Shown here one piece after another: positions 36,551 through 48,936 of a stretch of DNA of 64,000 nt (position 1 is the stretch's first letter; each line of letters starts with the position of its first letter). Below the pieces are notes generated by a model. The model was not told the DNA's origin, ran no database searches, and saw nothing but the letters and a program-made list of their open reading frames with translations. The DNA comes from Camarhynchus parvulus (Eukaryota; Chordata; Aves; Passeriformes; Thraupidae): contig NC_044582.1 of NCBI RefSeq assembly GCF_901933205.1, forward strand, positions 15,977,820 to 16,041,819. Direction: 5' to 3'. The translations under genes and the position numbers were made by a program.

Positions 36551-36584
36551 ATTAACATTTAATTAACATTGTTAATTAACATTG
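36551..36584. repeat. 13-bp near-tandem repeat with two TTAATTAA cores
   Basis: The unit TTAATTAACATTG occurs at 36559-36584 nearly twice in full, with a diverged copy (GATTAACATT) just before. The palindrome TTAATTAA is at 36559-36566 and 36572-36579, spaced 13 bp. A further AGTTAATTAAG lies near 36778. TAATTA is the homeodomain core, so a homeobox-factor site cluster is possible, as is a simple AT-rich duplication. Confidence 0.5.
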
Positions 36585-36590
36585 ATTTTA

Positions 36591-39500
36591 ACTTTTTCAG
36601 CTGAAGTGTAACACTTAACGCTGACCTTAACTTTTAAAATCAAGGCTAGGTGCTAAGAAAGCTTGGAGAAAACCATGATTGATATTATACATTATAATCT
36701 AGCTGTATGAGATCTGTGTTGAAGTTATGGAGTAATGTGCATTGTACCATATAAAAGTCTAATGATAGTTAATGTTAGTTAATTAAGATGAACACTGAAT
36801 GGTATTACCCTGTCTCATATGGGTATTAACATCGTATTAGAGTCTAACAAAATATTATTTTAGTTAAAACCACATATACTGACTCAGTCTAGATTCTCTC
36901 TTAAGTGAATTCTGAATCCAATCAAACTGCCTCTTTCAAAACCATATGATGCTTCTGGATCTCAACACAGCAAATAGGAAAACAGGAATATAGTCTAATA
37001 CAACAAACGGGGCTTCTTATTTGAGTAAAAATAAAGAGAAAACTTTATACTTATGTTCAGGAATCCTAGGATCTTGGAGCAGAGATCTCTATTGCAGAAA
37101 AATGCATTAGATTATTCTCCTCATAAGCTTAGCATGCTCCATTTTCAACTGATAAGGTTTTACTTCTGCCTTTTCACATCCTCCCATCCTGAACTCCTCC
37201 TAATGAGCCGTTAATCCAGAAGACATTTCTACCAAGGCATAGAAAAGACAGGACCAGCACTGCTCCAGATCCCAGCGCAGCCCGTGCACCTTCCCTGGTC
37301 ACAGAGCAATGAGCCTGCTCCTGCCTTGCCCCCCAACCACAACAGGGGTGAACTGAGCATTTAGATTCTTGTAATCTCAGGTTTATTTAGCTACAAGAAG
37401 TTACAGCCCCCTGAAGTGGGCTGAAACCACTGATGGGTACATTATATACTACTGAGGCAGATCAAAAAGGGCCTCTGATCTCTGTCCATTCCTGTGTTGG
37501 AGACATCCCTGTGCACACAAACAAGGCACACAGGTATGTGTGGGATTTCTCCTTTCCTTGCACTCATGAACGTAGCACAGGGCATCAATTAGAGGTTCAT
37601 AGTCTCAGGCAAAAAGCAGTATCTAAAGAGAAGAAATATGCAGAAATGCAAGAGTGCATATATCCTTTAAGCACATGAATATACATGTGATATTAAATGT
37701 GAGAAGGATTTAAAGAGACCGTATTGTACCTTTAATTAGCAGGTGGTGCTTCTTAGCATTGTAAAAGAGATGAGCCCCGTTAAGTGATCTGGAGACGAGC
37801 ATAATGACTTTAGTGCTCAGGTTATGAAGGGCATTTCTATAAAGAGAGGAGTAGTATTAAACAGCCAAACTCTCCATACAGTCATATTTATTCTCCATAG
37901 TCTTATCAGCAGAGCCAGGTGGTCACGGGTTGGTTGGTGCAGCTGTGGAAGTAAAGCAAGGACCAAATTTCCCAAAGCAAATTCGTATTGCAAGAGCCTG
38001 TGGAGTGAGAGGTGTAAGAGGAGGCAGGTGTGAGAGCAACAGCAAAATTCTGACTGGGCCAAAAGGCAAAAGCAAAGAGCAGCTTCATCAGGTCAGATTG
38101 TATTTGGAAAAGAAGGAGAGGTTCATGGATGACAGGCAAAACTTATTTCTTTCTATTTTCCTTCTGGGGCAGTCTCTATGTCTGATGATTTTTCTTCAAT
38201 GTCCTTCACTTTTGTGGCCATTTCTGGCTTCTCTTTGACTCCAGACAGTTTAGGGTATGTTGCTGAAATATGTTTCGCCAAAAATGAAATTGCCATTACA
38301 GTTCCAAGCTTATTCTTAACTCCAAGATGAATGGGTGCTTTCTCCTGCCTAGTAGGTGGCAGAGAAAACTTTGTTTATCCTTTCATAAAATTGAGAAAAC
38401 CAGATTTATGGCTTGGCAGGAAGGTGGCACATCCAGAATCCTAAAATATTTCTGCCACACAATGCCATCTACATTTCTCTCACCGTGACCATGTGGTGAA
38501 GACCAAAAGAACCCTTCTAAGGCTTTTTTATGGATGTAATACAGAATTTCAGAAATACAAATTGCATCAATTTTGAACGTGTTTGTGTCAAAAGAAGCTT
38601 CACAATGAGAAAGGGCAACTGATTCTTGAATGCACAAATATCACAGCAATGTCCATATGAGGTCCTGTCAGCTCTTGCCTCCTCAGACTGTCCTTTGGTG
38701 TGGTTTTTGAATGGCACTGCACAGGACCCAGGTGCTGTGCACAGAAGATAATATTCTGAGGGTAGCATCTGACCCCTCTGTGAGCTCCAAAGGCAATTGT
38801 GTTGGTAACTTTGCATTTGCCTGTGGGGCTCTCTCATAATTAGGCTATTCATGAGCTATGGGGGTTGCTTTCTACTTGTGAATGCTTTTTTTTCCTTTGA
38901 CTTATCTTTGATTCCTAGGAATTTATGCACTTTTATTCACTTCAGGATCCAGTAATGTACAAATCTGTTTTTAAGATCTGCTATATATGCATTTGCCCCA
39001 TGGGATGCCTCCCTGGGCCCATATTTGTTTTTTGTGTGTAAATAGACACAGTGGCCTCACTGCTGCTCACACATCAGAAAGGATCACACTGAGGTGACTG
39101 ATTATGAATCAAAATTAAAACCACCAATTGGCATTAAAGGTCACATCTTTATTAGAATTATTCCTCCAAATACAATTAGCTGCATACCAATCTGTGGGGA
39201 GGAAGTTTCTGTGAGTCTGATCCAATCCTGACCCAACTTACACCAACAGTGTGCCACTATCTTGAATAGAGTTTCTTCAGCTGGTGGTAGAAATACAACT
39301 CATCTTCCACAGCCTTACTTCTCCCAAGGGCAGCACAAACAAAGGAAAGAAGATATTAAGGCTCCTGGTCGTAAGGAAACTAGGAAAACTTGGTTTTCTT
39401 TTTCTTTCTTTTCTCCCTCTAGTCTATTTTTAAGTGATTTCATTCCTTGCCCCATTGAGGGAAGTTCCATCAGTAAACCTGCTGTGGACGGGCTGCATTT

Positions 39501-39747
39501 CCACGCCAGTCACTCAATAAAGTGACAGGGTGATGCACTAAGAGAGCAGGGAGAAAAAATCCCAAATCAGTGGGATTAGTCTGATGAGTTCAAGAGGTTA
39601 TTTGTGCCAACAAGTTAACAGTAAGGCTTAATCCCCAGGGGCTGCACGTAAACCATGGTAAATGAAATCTAAGATGCAAATATGCATAAGAATTTGAAAA
39701 GCAACTCAGCATCAACTTTAAAAAGTGAAGGGAAAGATCAAGTAGAA
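36591..39747. other. non-coding DNA, no gene recognised
   Basis: No gene or confident repeat. The frames at 37930-38238 (plus, 102 codons), 37817-38062 (minus) and 38517-38852 (minus, 111 codons) have no recognisable domain. Confidence 0.55.
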
Positions 39748-39749
39748 AA

Positions 39750-39762
39750 AAAAAAAAAGTAG
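39750..39762. repeat. poly-A tract
   Basis: A run of about 13 A residues between GTAG and GTAGG. No retroposed gene precedes it that I can recognise. Confidence 0.75.
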
Positions 39763-39954
39763 GTTATTCACTGAGGATGTGAAGCAGAAAGCTGTGGTGA
39801 GCCCTTCACCCAGTGAAGTGTGAGAGTGCAGCACCAAGCCCTGCTTCACCTGCTCCAAAGTGACCAGCACTGGCTGCTCCCAGAGACAGTCTGAGGTTGC
39901 ACAGACCCTTGTGCAGATTATTTATGTTTCAGAAACAGGTTTGTTGAAGTTTAT

Positions 39955-40110
39955 GTACATAATAATCTTTATTGGACCAACAGATGTGGTTATCTAGGTT
40001 CTTCTTCAGGGCTGAAACGGAAGCAGCAAACCTGCATGTGTCCAAAAGCAGGTCAATGTTTTTAAAATATACCAACTGATCTAATAAAAGACATTACTTC
40101 TCCCTGCAAA
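39955..40110. mobile_element. ancient amniote repeat with inverted arms
   Basis: TAATAATCTTTATTGGACCAACAG (from 39960) and ACCAACTGATCTAATAAAAGACATTA (from 40071) are imperfect inverted arms about 90 bp apart. Just inside the left arm is GGTTCTTCTTCAGGGCTGAAACGG, and beyond the right arm is CTTCTCCCTGCAAACCC. This matches an old amniote repeat that I recall for 'gagctcttcttcaggtctgggaaa' and 'ttggtccaataaaagatattacctcacccacc'. I do not give it a family name. No coding sequence survives. Confidence 0.65.
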
Positions 40111-41349
40111 CCCTTCCTTGAGAACATTTATGGTAGCTCTTATATTCCTGTAACTGAGGGCTTTAAACCATTTTAAAAACATTACACTAGATAGCATCAC
40201 ATCTTCTTTATTTGGAAGTTAATTATTATTTTTTATCATCTTTAAAATGTGAGGAAACACAATTGAATGGACTCTTGACCAAGATAAAATAGGATGTCTG
40301 GAGGAAAAATCAGTTCTGGACCTTCTCCTTAGCCACAGCCCTATCATATGAAGGAGTGAGCCAAATGTCTCTCCAGAAGGGAGTTTTTCTTTATGCTCAG
40401 GAGTTAATAGCAGAATTAATGTATTCAGGGCCAAATGATGAATTTGAAACTTTGTCCTCAGACTGGAGGAGATGAAGTAGCACAAAAACTGCCTGTACAG
40501 AATGGAGTGAAAGTTTAAGGTGTTCCTGATGTATAATTGCACTTCATTCTTAGATGAGAATTATGATGTTAATTTTAGAGGTTTAAAAAAAGAAGGAAAC
40601 TTTAATTATCATACTTAATGGACACATATTGTTCAGCGTTCTGCAGCTTTTCTAGATGCTCTGTCATTTCTGACATCTAAAGACAAAATACACTGTCTCT
40701 CTCCCAGAGAGACACAGATACACAGGTAAACACAAAATGAGATACAGGTACCAGGCTGCAATCTCTTTGCATCTATTTATTGATGGAAGAAACAAAGGGA
40801 GGGAAAAGATTGGGTTTTTTCAGGATGGTTTGGAATGACTTTTCAAGTTGGTTCTCGAAAAAAATATTTGCAAGCCTATCATTTGTTAACTGAGTCTGAG
40901 CAAGCAGCTTGGCTCTCAAACAGTTACTCCTTATTGTCTGCCTGAATTCATCTTTCTAACCACAGGGCTCTTAAGTAATGCAATTCCCAGAGCTAAATGC
41001 ACATACTGAGTGTCTGCAGATCCTCATAATGAGTGTTGCTACCATGTGCAATACCATGTAAACACCTTTCTTCCTCCAGTTTCTAGAAAAATAAAAAAGA
41101 AGGAGATAAAGTTCCTATTGGTACATTTTAAATGCAAGGAATGTGTCGAAAGTCTCCCGAGAAGTCAGGTTTCCTTTATGCCACAGCAATGAAGAAGCAA
41201 AATGTGTTTTCTTTCTTTCACTTTGTCAGAATGCAGCGCTAAAGTCTGGGGGTCAGGACTGGTGTCAAATAAACAACTTTACTGTTTTGAATTTTTTAAA
41301 GGTTGAAGCTCCAGATAAAACAACTGCCGTTTGCACACAATATGCCCTG
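40111..41349. other. non-coding DNA, nothing recognised
   Basis: No gene or repeat recognised. The 107-codon minus-strand frame at 40219-40542 has no domain. Confidence 0.55.
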
Positions 41350-41375
41350 TGATCACATGACGTGATTGATGATAA
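41350..41375. promoter_or_regulatory. CRE-like site next to a PBX/HOX-like site
   Basis: The string ATCACATGACGTGATTGATGAT contains TGACGTGA, one base from the CREB consensus TGACGTCA, directly followed by TGATTGAT, the PBX-HOX dimer consensus. ATCAC and GTGAT also make it partly palindromic. The adjacency is suggestive of a composite site but could be chance. Confidence 0.25.
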
Positions 41376-41794
41376 GTCAAAACAAATTTTGTTTATTCAG
41401 CTTTAAAGTGAATGTGGTGTTCAGATTTTTCTGCGGTTTTGAGTGTTATTAGACAAACAAGGTGCACATGTGGGATGGAGTAAAGGTAGAGGCCTGTTCC
41501 ACCAAGAACGTGTTTCCTTTCGGCACTGCTGCGTCATCCACAGAGCCACCCTGGGCTGGAGGCGCCTGGCCCTGCGGGGTGACCACAGTGCTCCCAAAGC
41601 CTTGCCTGTGGTTTTGGCTGCCCTGCTCTCCCAGGAAGGCTGTGCGCTGGGGCAGGAGGTCTTCCAGGCACAGGGGACCCAGTAGGTGCAGCAAACATCA
41701 GGGATAAGGCAAAATGTTGCTTCTCTTAGGGTGATGCTCTGGCAGGCACGGTGGTGTTGTTGGAGCATCTGCTGTGGTGAGTCATCATGTGAAA
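41376..41794. other. GC-rich non-coding patch with modest CpG content
   Basis: From about 41500 to 41660 the DNA is GC-rich and carries about six CpGs. Open frames exist in four phases (plus 41443-41685, plus 41462-41707, minus 41421-41768, minus 41449-41694), which is the signature of low stop density. I recognise no gene. An old LTR is possible, but I see no terminal TG...CA pair or family match to support it. Confidence 0.4.
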
Positions 41795-41840
41795 CATCCC
41801 TTCACCCCACATCCCTTCACCCCACATCCCTTCAGCCCCA
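41795..41840. repeat. 15-bp minisatellite, three units
   Basis: The unit CATCCCTTCACCCCA occurs three times in tandem at 41795, 41810 and 41825, the last with CAGCCCC in place of CACCCCA. It is a small perfect-to-near-perfect tandem repeat. Confidence 0.9.
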
Positions 41841-44640
41841 TGGCCACTCCTCGCTCCAGGAACTGTGATGTCATGTTTCCCACAGACCATCCCTCCTCTC
41901 CTCCCAGCCCAGGCACCATTTTGGAGCTCTCCTTTAAACTGAAGTTCTCTTCCAGGAGCTCTTTTCCTACAGGGCTGTGTTCAGCCACTCTTCCTCATGC
42001 TGAGTAGTCTCTTCTTCAGGGTAGGATATAAAATAATGAACTCATGGAAGTGAGCTAATTCAGGTCTTTATTGCCTCCCCTGGTCAGTGGGACACCCCCA
42101 TGTGATGAGATACCCCAAAGAGAGGCACAGCCTTGTTGTCTGTCTCCTTGTTGGAATTTGTATTTGGGTCCTCATTTGTGTGCAAGAAGAGCAGGGAGGA
42201 GGCCACAGCACTTTGGATGGGAGGATTTTATTATGGTTTTACTGCTGGGCTAAAATAGCAGGTTGAAAGTACGAAGCGACAAAACATTGAAGTGCACAGT
42301 TATTTCTCCGGTGTCTAAGAAGGCTGTGATATTTGTTTTCTTTAAAAAAAATCAAACTTTCTTATGATTATGCTTGAAAATAGGAGTAAGATAAACTTAT
42401 ATTTTTCAAAGAGGAAATCCAAGGGGTTATTTTTCCTATAGCAGTAGAGTTCAGCTGAAAGCAACAATTGTTTTCAATTTTTCTTACAGGAAATATCATA
42501 CCAATTCATTGGGAAAATACAAATGAGGTCATTTTTTCGAGAGACTCAAAGATTCCCTGGAGAAATATCAGTAATTTCCTAACACCACTATCGTTTATCC
42601 TTGGCCTTTCTTAAACATATTTTTCAAGCATTCATAGCATAGCCCCTTCCACTGAAACTCCTTATGTTAGAATAAGATATTTGTTACAAATATTACTGCA
42701 TATACTTAGATTTTATTTTGAAGTTCTACATACAAAACTTATATATTGGGGTACCAAAAATAACAAGCAACTGAATTTTTAATATTTTAAATTAAATGTT
42801 AATTTGCAAAAAGAGTTAATGCTACTTAGAGTGGGAAAAAAAAGTTGATGCCTAATTTCATCCCACTTAGTGTATTGTAATTATATGATTACCTATAGAA
42901 ACTTCAGAGTATGGGTTTGCAAAGATCAAAGTTAGTGAAAAGTCAGCATGTAATTAGTTTCTTGCTTTGGAGCATTAGGTAGAATTACTGCAAAGAGGCA
43001 AAACTATCATTTTATAGAGACCCTTAGGAGATTTATAATGATGGTAGACAAATATATGCATACAATATCAGTTGGTGTGCTAAAATTTAATTTTAGTGAG
43101 GAAATGTGGTTGAAGGTGATCACAATACATGGGGATGTTCTTATTTTAATATTGGTGGATGTTATTATTAGAGAATCATATCAAAAGATATGTCACCAGG
43201 GAGAAAATATCATTTATAAATCACTAATGAGTAGCAAACAGTGTTTAGCTTGGAGGTACAAGACATCTTTTCACAATGTGCATTTATGATCAAACACAAA
43301 AGATCAACTGGGGGAGAAAAAATGAACAGTAGATCTATATTTTATCTTTTAGTTCTTGGCAACATTTTTGATGGTTAAATGGGGTTACACAATGGATGCA
43401 CTAAATCACAACCTCTCTATAAAGACAGAAATAGCCCTTTCCATGTGCAACAAAGAGCTCACATTTTGGTCCCCAGATGTTGTTTTCTTTAAGAAAAATT
43501 CTTAGTAGATAACACCCCAGTTTTAAGATGGGGTGCACTCCATATTTCAAGGTATTCAAGTCCCTTGTACCCTTCTACATCACAAGCAGGGACAAAAAAT
43601 GTTACATTGGGTCCACCTGTGCACACGTGGAAGTTTAGAGGGATTTTGTGAGAATTTCAGTGGGTTTGTAATTGATCCTATTACATGAGAGAAAATATTT
43701 CCAAGACAGAGCCCTCACAAGATCATCCAAGACATCAGAACCTCTTTTCCCACCACATGACATGAATATGATTTTAGCATGGCATTCAAGGACCTTGTGG
43801 CTAAACATTTAAGATCTAATGGAATTAATGAGGAGGGAGCTAAAGCAAAAATGTGTAGGTGAGGGATTGTCATGAGGCACACTCAAAAAAGGAAAAAGCA
43901 ACAGAGAAGCTGAGATGGGAGTCAGGAGTAATATACATGGAAAGGAAGGAAGAATTTGAGAGCAGATATGGAGTAAGAAATAGCTTAGTGTTTCAAAGAA
44001 TAGAGAAAAGAAAGTGATGGCCAGCAGTGGCAGGGTAGCATTTAGAGGTGGCATTTTATCTTTCTGGAAAACATTACTCATTACATTTCCTTAGGAAGAA
44101 AAAAAAAATAGGAAAGATAACAACTTTTGCTGGTTACAAAAATATAATATTGATGAACTACAGCAAAGAGCTGAGCCATTACCCTAAATTAATGTAGACC
44201 CAAAGGTCTGAGGGAAGATGGACTTATGTAAATAATTCAGATATTCATTTTGGTGTCTATAACTGTGAACAATTATTTCAGTATTCTTGCTGTATTTGTC
44301 CAATATGTATGCACAGTACAATATGAGATTCATCATAAAGTATATAGGACATAAAAAGTTTATTTGTGGATAAAGAAGTGATTTTTACTGTTTTATTTCA
44401 TGTATATTAATTTGATCTAAATGTCTTGCTCTTTATTCTTTCTCCTTTATTAACGTCTCTTTTCATGCTGGAATAAATTATCGCTTGCTGCACTCATATA
44501 ATAAAATAAGTAAATAGATATCAAGGGTTCCAAAATTAAATTCCCCTTCAGAGTAGATCAGAAAGTGAAATATCTCACGTTTACCTTGTCTTGCAAAACA
44601 AAACACAAATTTTGCATCTGCCTCTTTGGGTTTTTTTAAA
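41841..44640. other. non-coding DNA, no gene recognised
   Basis: A pyrimidine-rich part (41841-42010) passes into very AT-rich unique sequence (42280-44600). An 83-codon plus-strand frame at 43038-43289 in AT-rich DNA is longer than typical there, but I recognise nothing in it. Confidence 0.5.
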
Positions 44641-47600
44641 TGGCCCTCAACCGGGTCTGGAAAATATCCTTCATGAGCCATTTTCCCAGTCACCCTATTT
44701 CTAATGTCTGTAGGACAAACCAGGGCAGGGAGGACACTCAGCCAGCATCCAGCCCCAGCGTGGAACAAAAGGATGCACACCCACCCACACATGGATCAGG
44801 CTGCAGCACCATGAGGTTGCTGTCACAGCGAGCAAGGTTCTTAAACTAAGATTAACCTTGAAGCTCAAATGAGATAAAAACAAATAGAAATTTCTCCACA
44901 GGAATAAGAGCTTATTATAAAGGAAAGTATTTCATAACTTGCATAACTTTAATTAAGAAAAAAAGCTGGCAGGATATATTCTATCTCAGCAGCCATATGC
45001 TTAAATGTGTGCTCAGTGAGGTGCACAGAATGTGTTCACGTCTCATTATTAACTAAGTAGATCTGTGTGTGCAACTTCCTAGAAGTGCTGACAATATCAC
45101 TCATGCATTTGCATGATGCTCATCCTTTTGCCCATTATGGAGCATCATGTCTGCACCATACTGAGAGGGCTGAGCTGTGCTGGTGTAAACTGAAGCAGAT
45201 CCTGCAGCAGACCCAAGCTGTTGCAATGGGATTTCTGAGACAAAAAAGTGGATCTGGAAGGGGTAAATGAGTGGCTGAGCTGAAAGTTGAGAGTTCCTTT
45301 AGATAAGGAGGCATCTGGGTGGCCTTCTTCCAGTGAATGAAGCAGGCAAAAGAGGTTATGATAACAATCCATTGCTTCCAGACAAATTCAGGTCACCTCT
45401 CCAAGGGGCACTGGGGTTTTGAGAGGCTTAGGACTATCCAGGATTCCAGGTGCCCTTTGGAGCTGCAGCTGGGTCAAATGTTGTAAGCTGAGTCTGCAGG
45501 AGATGTTATAGAGGATGCCATTGGTAAGAAGTCTGCTGTTGTTTCTTACTGAGGAAATCTGCCAAGGTTGCCTCAGTGGTATCATCAGCCTCTGGCTGAA
45601 CACTGAGACGGACAAAGGCATAAGAAAGTTGTACCTATTACTGAAATTACTCTGCAAGCCAGGACCATCTGCTGGAGTCATAGTCCTTGGTCCCTGAAGC
45701 AATGAGGAAATACCCAATTTTGAGTGAACTTGTCTGTGCATGCATCTTGGCATAGAGTAGAAAGGGAAACTGGTTTAGGATTGACCCAGCTTGGATAAAT
45801 TGGTCTCTGGAAAAGGGGAAGGATGGAGGAAGCAGAAGCAAAGGAGTGCCTGGTTTCTCTTTGGATAGATACACTGATCCTGAGTAACTTCGTATGGATC
45901 CAGCTGCCGCCAGGCAGAGACCATGGCAGGGCTGCGTGCTGCCATGAGGTCAGGGAGCCTCTGCACCTCCTCAGACACTCATGGAAGGCTGCTCATGGAA
46001 GCATCTGATGAGATTTTTTTCCTGTTAGAAATCAATGCAGACATAGGCTTGCTCTTATCTGTATATAATCTGAAACTGCCCCAGTAAATTGTATGATCCA
46101 TGTAGGGCTTGTAATGGGGGTTTCTTTGTTGATCCAGTGACCTTGCAAATAGAAAGGTGAATAATTATATGTACTCTGTCAATTACCTCACTTTGGATCA
46201 GCTGATAGTCTACATATAAATTCATAATGAATCCAGAATGAATCTTTGGCCTCTTACAGCCTGGACTTCACTAAAAAATTCTGAATTCATAGAAAAATTG
46301 AAGAGAGGATACTGCATGAGTAATATCTGCTAGAAACGGAAAGGTTTGAAGTGGTCCCAAAGTCTTGAGAGCTATCACAGTGGTCCCCAGCTCCCATGAC
46401 ACTTGGAGCTCAGATAATCCAGCCAGCAGAAAGCACTGGAAGAATCCTCATTACCTCTTGTGTGGCAGAAAACTCAATAGCACAGAGGTCTTGGTTTTGC
46501 CCTTCCATTAAGAATTGGTAAAAAATACAACAATTTTTTCTAATAAACATGAAAAAAATGAAAGCTGAATGAACACAGTAAACAGGGGACTATAAAACCT
46601 TTCTAAAGGAGCCACTGGACATGGATGCTGCATTTCCCCAGCTCCTGGAGCTGGATGACTGCTCCTTGTTTAACATTTTCCCTGGAAAGTCTCATGAAGA
46701 TGTTTCTCCATTTAAAATTAGATATCCTTTCACCAAATCCTTGTCTGAAGGATCAAGAAGGAAAAATATTTGGAGGGCAATAATGCAGCTAAAATATTCA
46801 TACATTCCTACAGTAACAGAAAGTTCCCTAATCACAACAGCCACATGGAGCTGGATGTTGTGTCATTTAGGACTGATCGTGGGATCTGGCATTCAGAGTC
46901 TGTCACCAGTTTAGAGAAGTCTGTCTCAATCAGTGTCACTGCTGGCCACAGCAGCCTGTGTAGGTCACTGTCAATCCAGCTGTCTTTGTTTTAAAATGCT
47001 GTTTTGTTTGGGGCTTTTTTGTTTCTGTTTTCTAGGGCAACTACCACATCAGTGTCAGGGTCTGACGCTGCCTCTTACTCAGACATGAGAGATTCACACA
47101 GGCTGCTCATCAGTGGTTTAGGATATTTCCCTAGATGAAAGTACCCCTTTCTAACACTCTTTCTCCAGGCTCCTGCAACGCTCAACAGAAAACATGTCTT
47201 TGCCAAGTTATCCCGACTGTGAGGCTGAGCAGAGCAGCTGATGGCATATAAAAACCTCACTCATCCTGTATTCTCACCTTGCAAGCAGTAAAGTTTGCCT
47301 GTTAATTCACAAAGTTTCAGCTGGTTTTGCTCTTTATTGCACTGTGCTGTGGTGACAATGCTTCTGGAGGGAGGTGGGAAGGTGGGGAGTGCCACCATCT
47401 AAAGCAGACCTTTAGGAAGGGCTGGGCCTCCTGCTAAAGCTCCATTGCACCTCTGTTGTTTGTGTCCCCTGCCTTTGCAGTGATGCACTGTGTCCCTGAA
47501 TAGTGGCTGTAGCTTGGTCATCTGCTGAATGAGAGTTATCTCCAGAGCAAGGGGAGAGCAGGTTATTAGTGAAGCTACACTGGTGATTTCACATTGGAAT

Positions 47601-48912
47601 CACTGCACAGAGCTGTGGATAAGTACTACAGCACAACAGGGTGTAGCTGGCAACTTAAATTTGATGTTGTGTGTATTTTTCTTCCCCAACCTGGCACCTT
47701 TCCCTCCAATTTAGTTGCAGAGCAGTTCATGTGAGGTTGTCTTTGGCTGAGTGTTGAGCCTGGGGTGCAGAGAATTGCAGGCACTTTCATGCTTATATTT
47801 CCTCTGTTGAGTTTGGTCGTGCTGTGATAGCATTTGGTGGAGGTGTGGGTAAGCAGCAGCCACAGGTCACAAAAAAAACCTGTATTTACTGTCAAAAGCA
47901 GAATTGGGGACACACTCTGCTTAAAAATAGGACAAAAACTTCATTGCTGTCATTTACATGAGACATGTTTCTGACCTCGAAGTCATGCCATACAGGGGAG
48001 GTGGCTCATCCCCATCTGAGTCTCATACCTCACATTGTTATTTCCACGCTGCCATTTTGGGCAGAGGAACAAGTTCAGACAAAATAAAAATTGACCTCTG
48101 GCCGTTGCTTTGACCCAGCCCAAGGCAGTGCTTTCCTGCACTCTGAAAGGCTCTCTCAGCTCTATTTCCATGCTCCTTGGTGCCTCCTGGCCCGTCAGGG
48201 ATGGGAACACCAGTGCCCCAGCACTGTGAGAAAGCTGCTCTTGACCTGAACCTGACCAGAAACAGGAAGTAATAGAAATCTCACCAAAAAAAAAATATCT
48301 TTTCTCCTGAGATCTTCAGCCAGAGGGTCAATTTCTGAACTCTCTCTTTCCCTGGTGTAACCACTGACTTTGTTTACACCAGTGTAATGGAGCACAGCCT
48401 TAATTATGGAGGTTCCCCTACAGCTTTGCACAAGAGTTGAGCTTGAGTGTGTGTCCAAACCAAATCTACCGAGTTTTTGAGCTTCTCCCATCCGTAATTA
48501 TTTGTGGGTTTTGGACATATACCAAGAAATTAGTTCACATCCATCTACAATTTTCTCTTTGTTTGATTGGCTTGAGGGCTGGAATTAAGAAAGAGAATTA
48601 CCTAGAATAATGCCGTCTGTATTCCACATAAAGAGAATCCAACCAGAAGCAACAATGCAATGTTTTTTAAATTGTATGATATGATAATACATAATGACAC
48701 GCTGCACAAACTGACACATGGTTTCCACGAATACCAGTGAGGTTTCTCTTCAAGGAAAAAGTAATGAAATGGAGCAGATCTCAATCCAGCCACAGCAGTA
48801 CCAACCTGAGCATCCACCAGGGACATAATCAGAAATCACATACTCACTGCTGAGGAGCTATAATTAAACTAGATTTAATTTTAATGGAAATTCTTCCAGA
48901 AAAAAAAATATA
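44641..48912. other. non-coding DNA, no gene recognised
   Basis: No gene or confident repeat. The frames up to 121 codons (minus 45388-45753) have no domain. A TATAAAA-like string at about 47246 and an AATAAA-free 3' side give no support for an LTR or promoter. An exact octamer in inverse orientation (ATTTGCAT) is at 45107-45114. Confidence 0.5.
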
Positions 48913-48936
48913 CCCATGTTCCCCACCCCCATCCCC
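48913..48936 (-). other. G-quadruplex motif on the minus strand
   Basis: Four C runs of 3, 4, 5 and 4 bases (48913-48915, 48921-48924, 48926-48930, 48933-48936) with loops ATGTT, A and AT. On the minus strand this is a standard G-quadruplex pattern, and the plus strand could form an i-motif. It follows an A tract. Confidence 0.75.

Noticed and set aside
42005..42030. CTCTTCTTCAGGGTAGG, similar to part of the repeat at 39955
   Set aside because: The inverted arms and the other blocks are missing.
41443..42060. GC-rich segment considered as a solo retroviral LTR
   Set aside because: No TG...CA ends, no target duplication, no promoter-plus-polyadenylation pair and no recalled LTR family.
43038..43289. 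Plus-strand frame of 83 codons in AT-rich DNA
   Set aside because: Composition follows the local AT bias (many Ile, Lys, Val) and no family is recognisable.
47240..47340. TATAAAA-like string considered as an LTR or gene promoter
   Set aside because: No further promoter or LTR feature nearby. Single TATA-like strings are common in AT-rich DNA.
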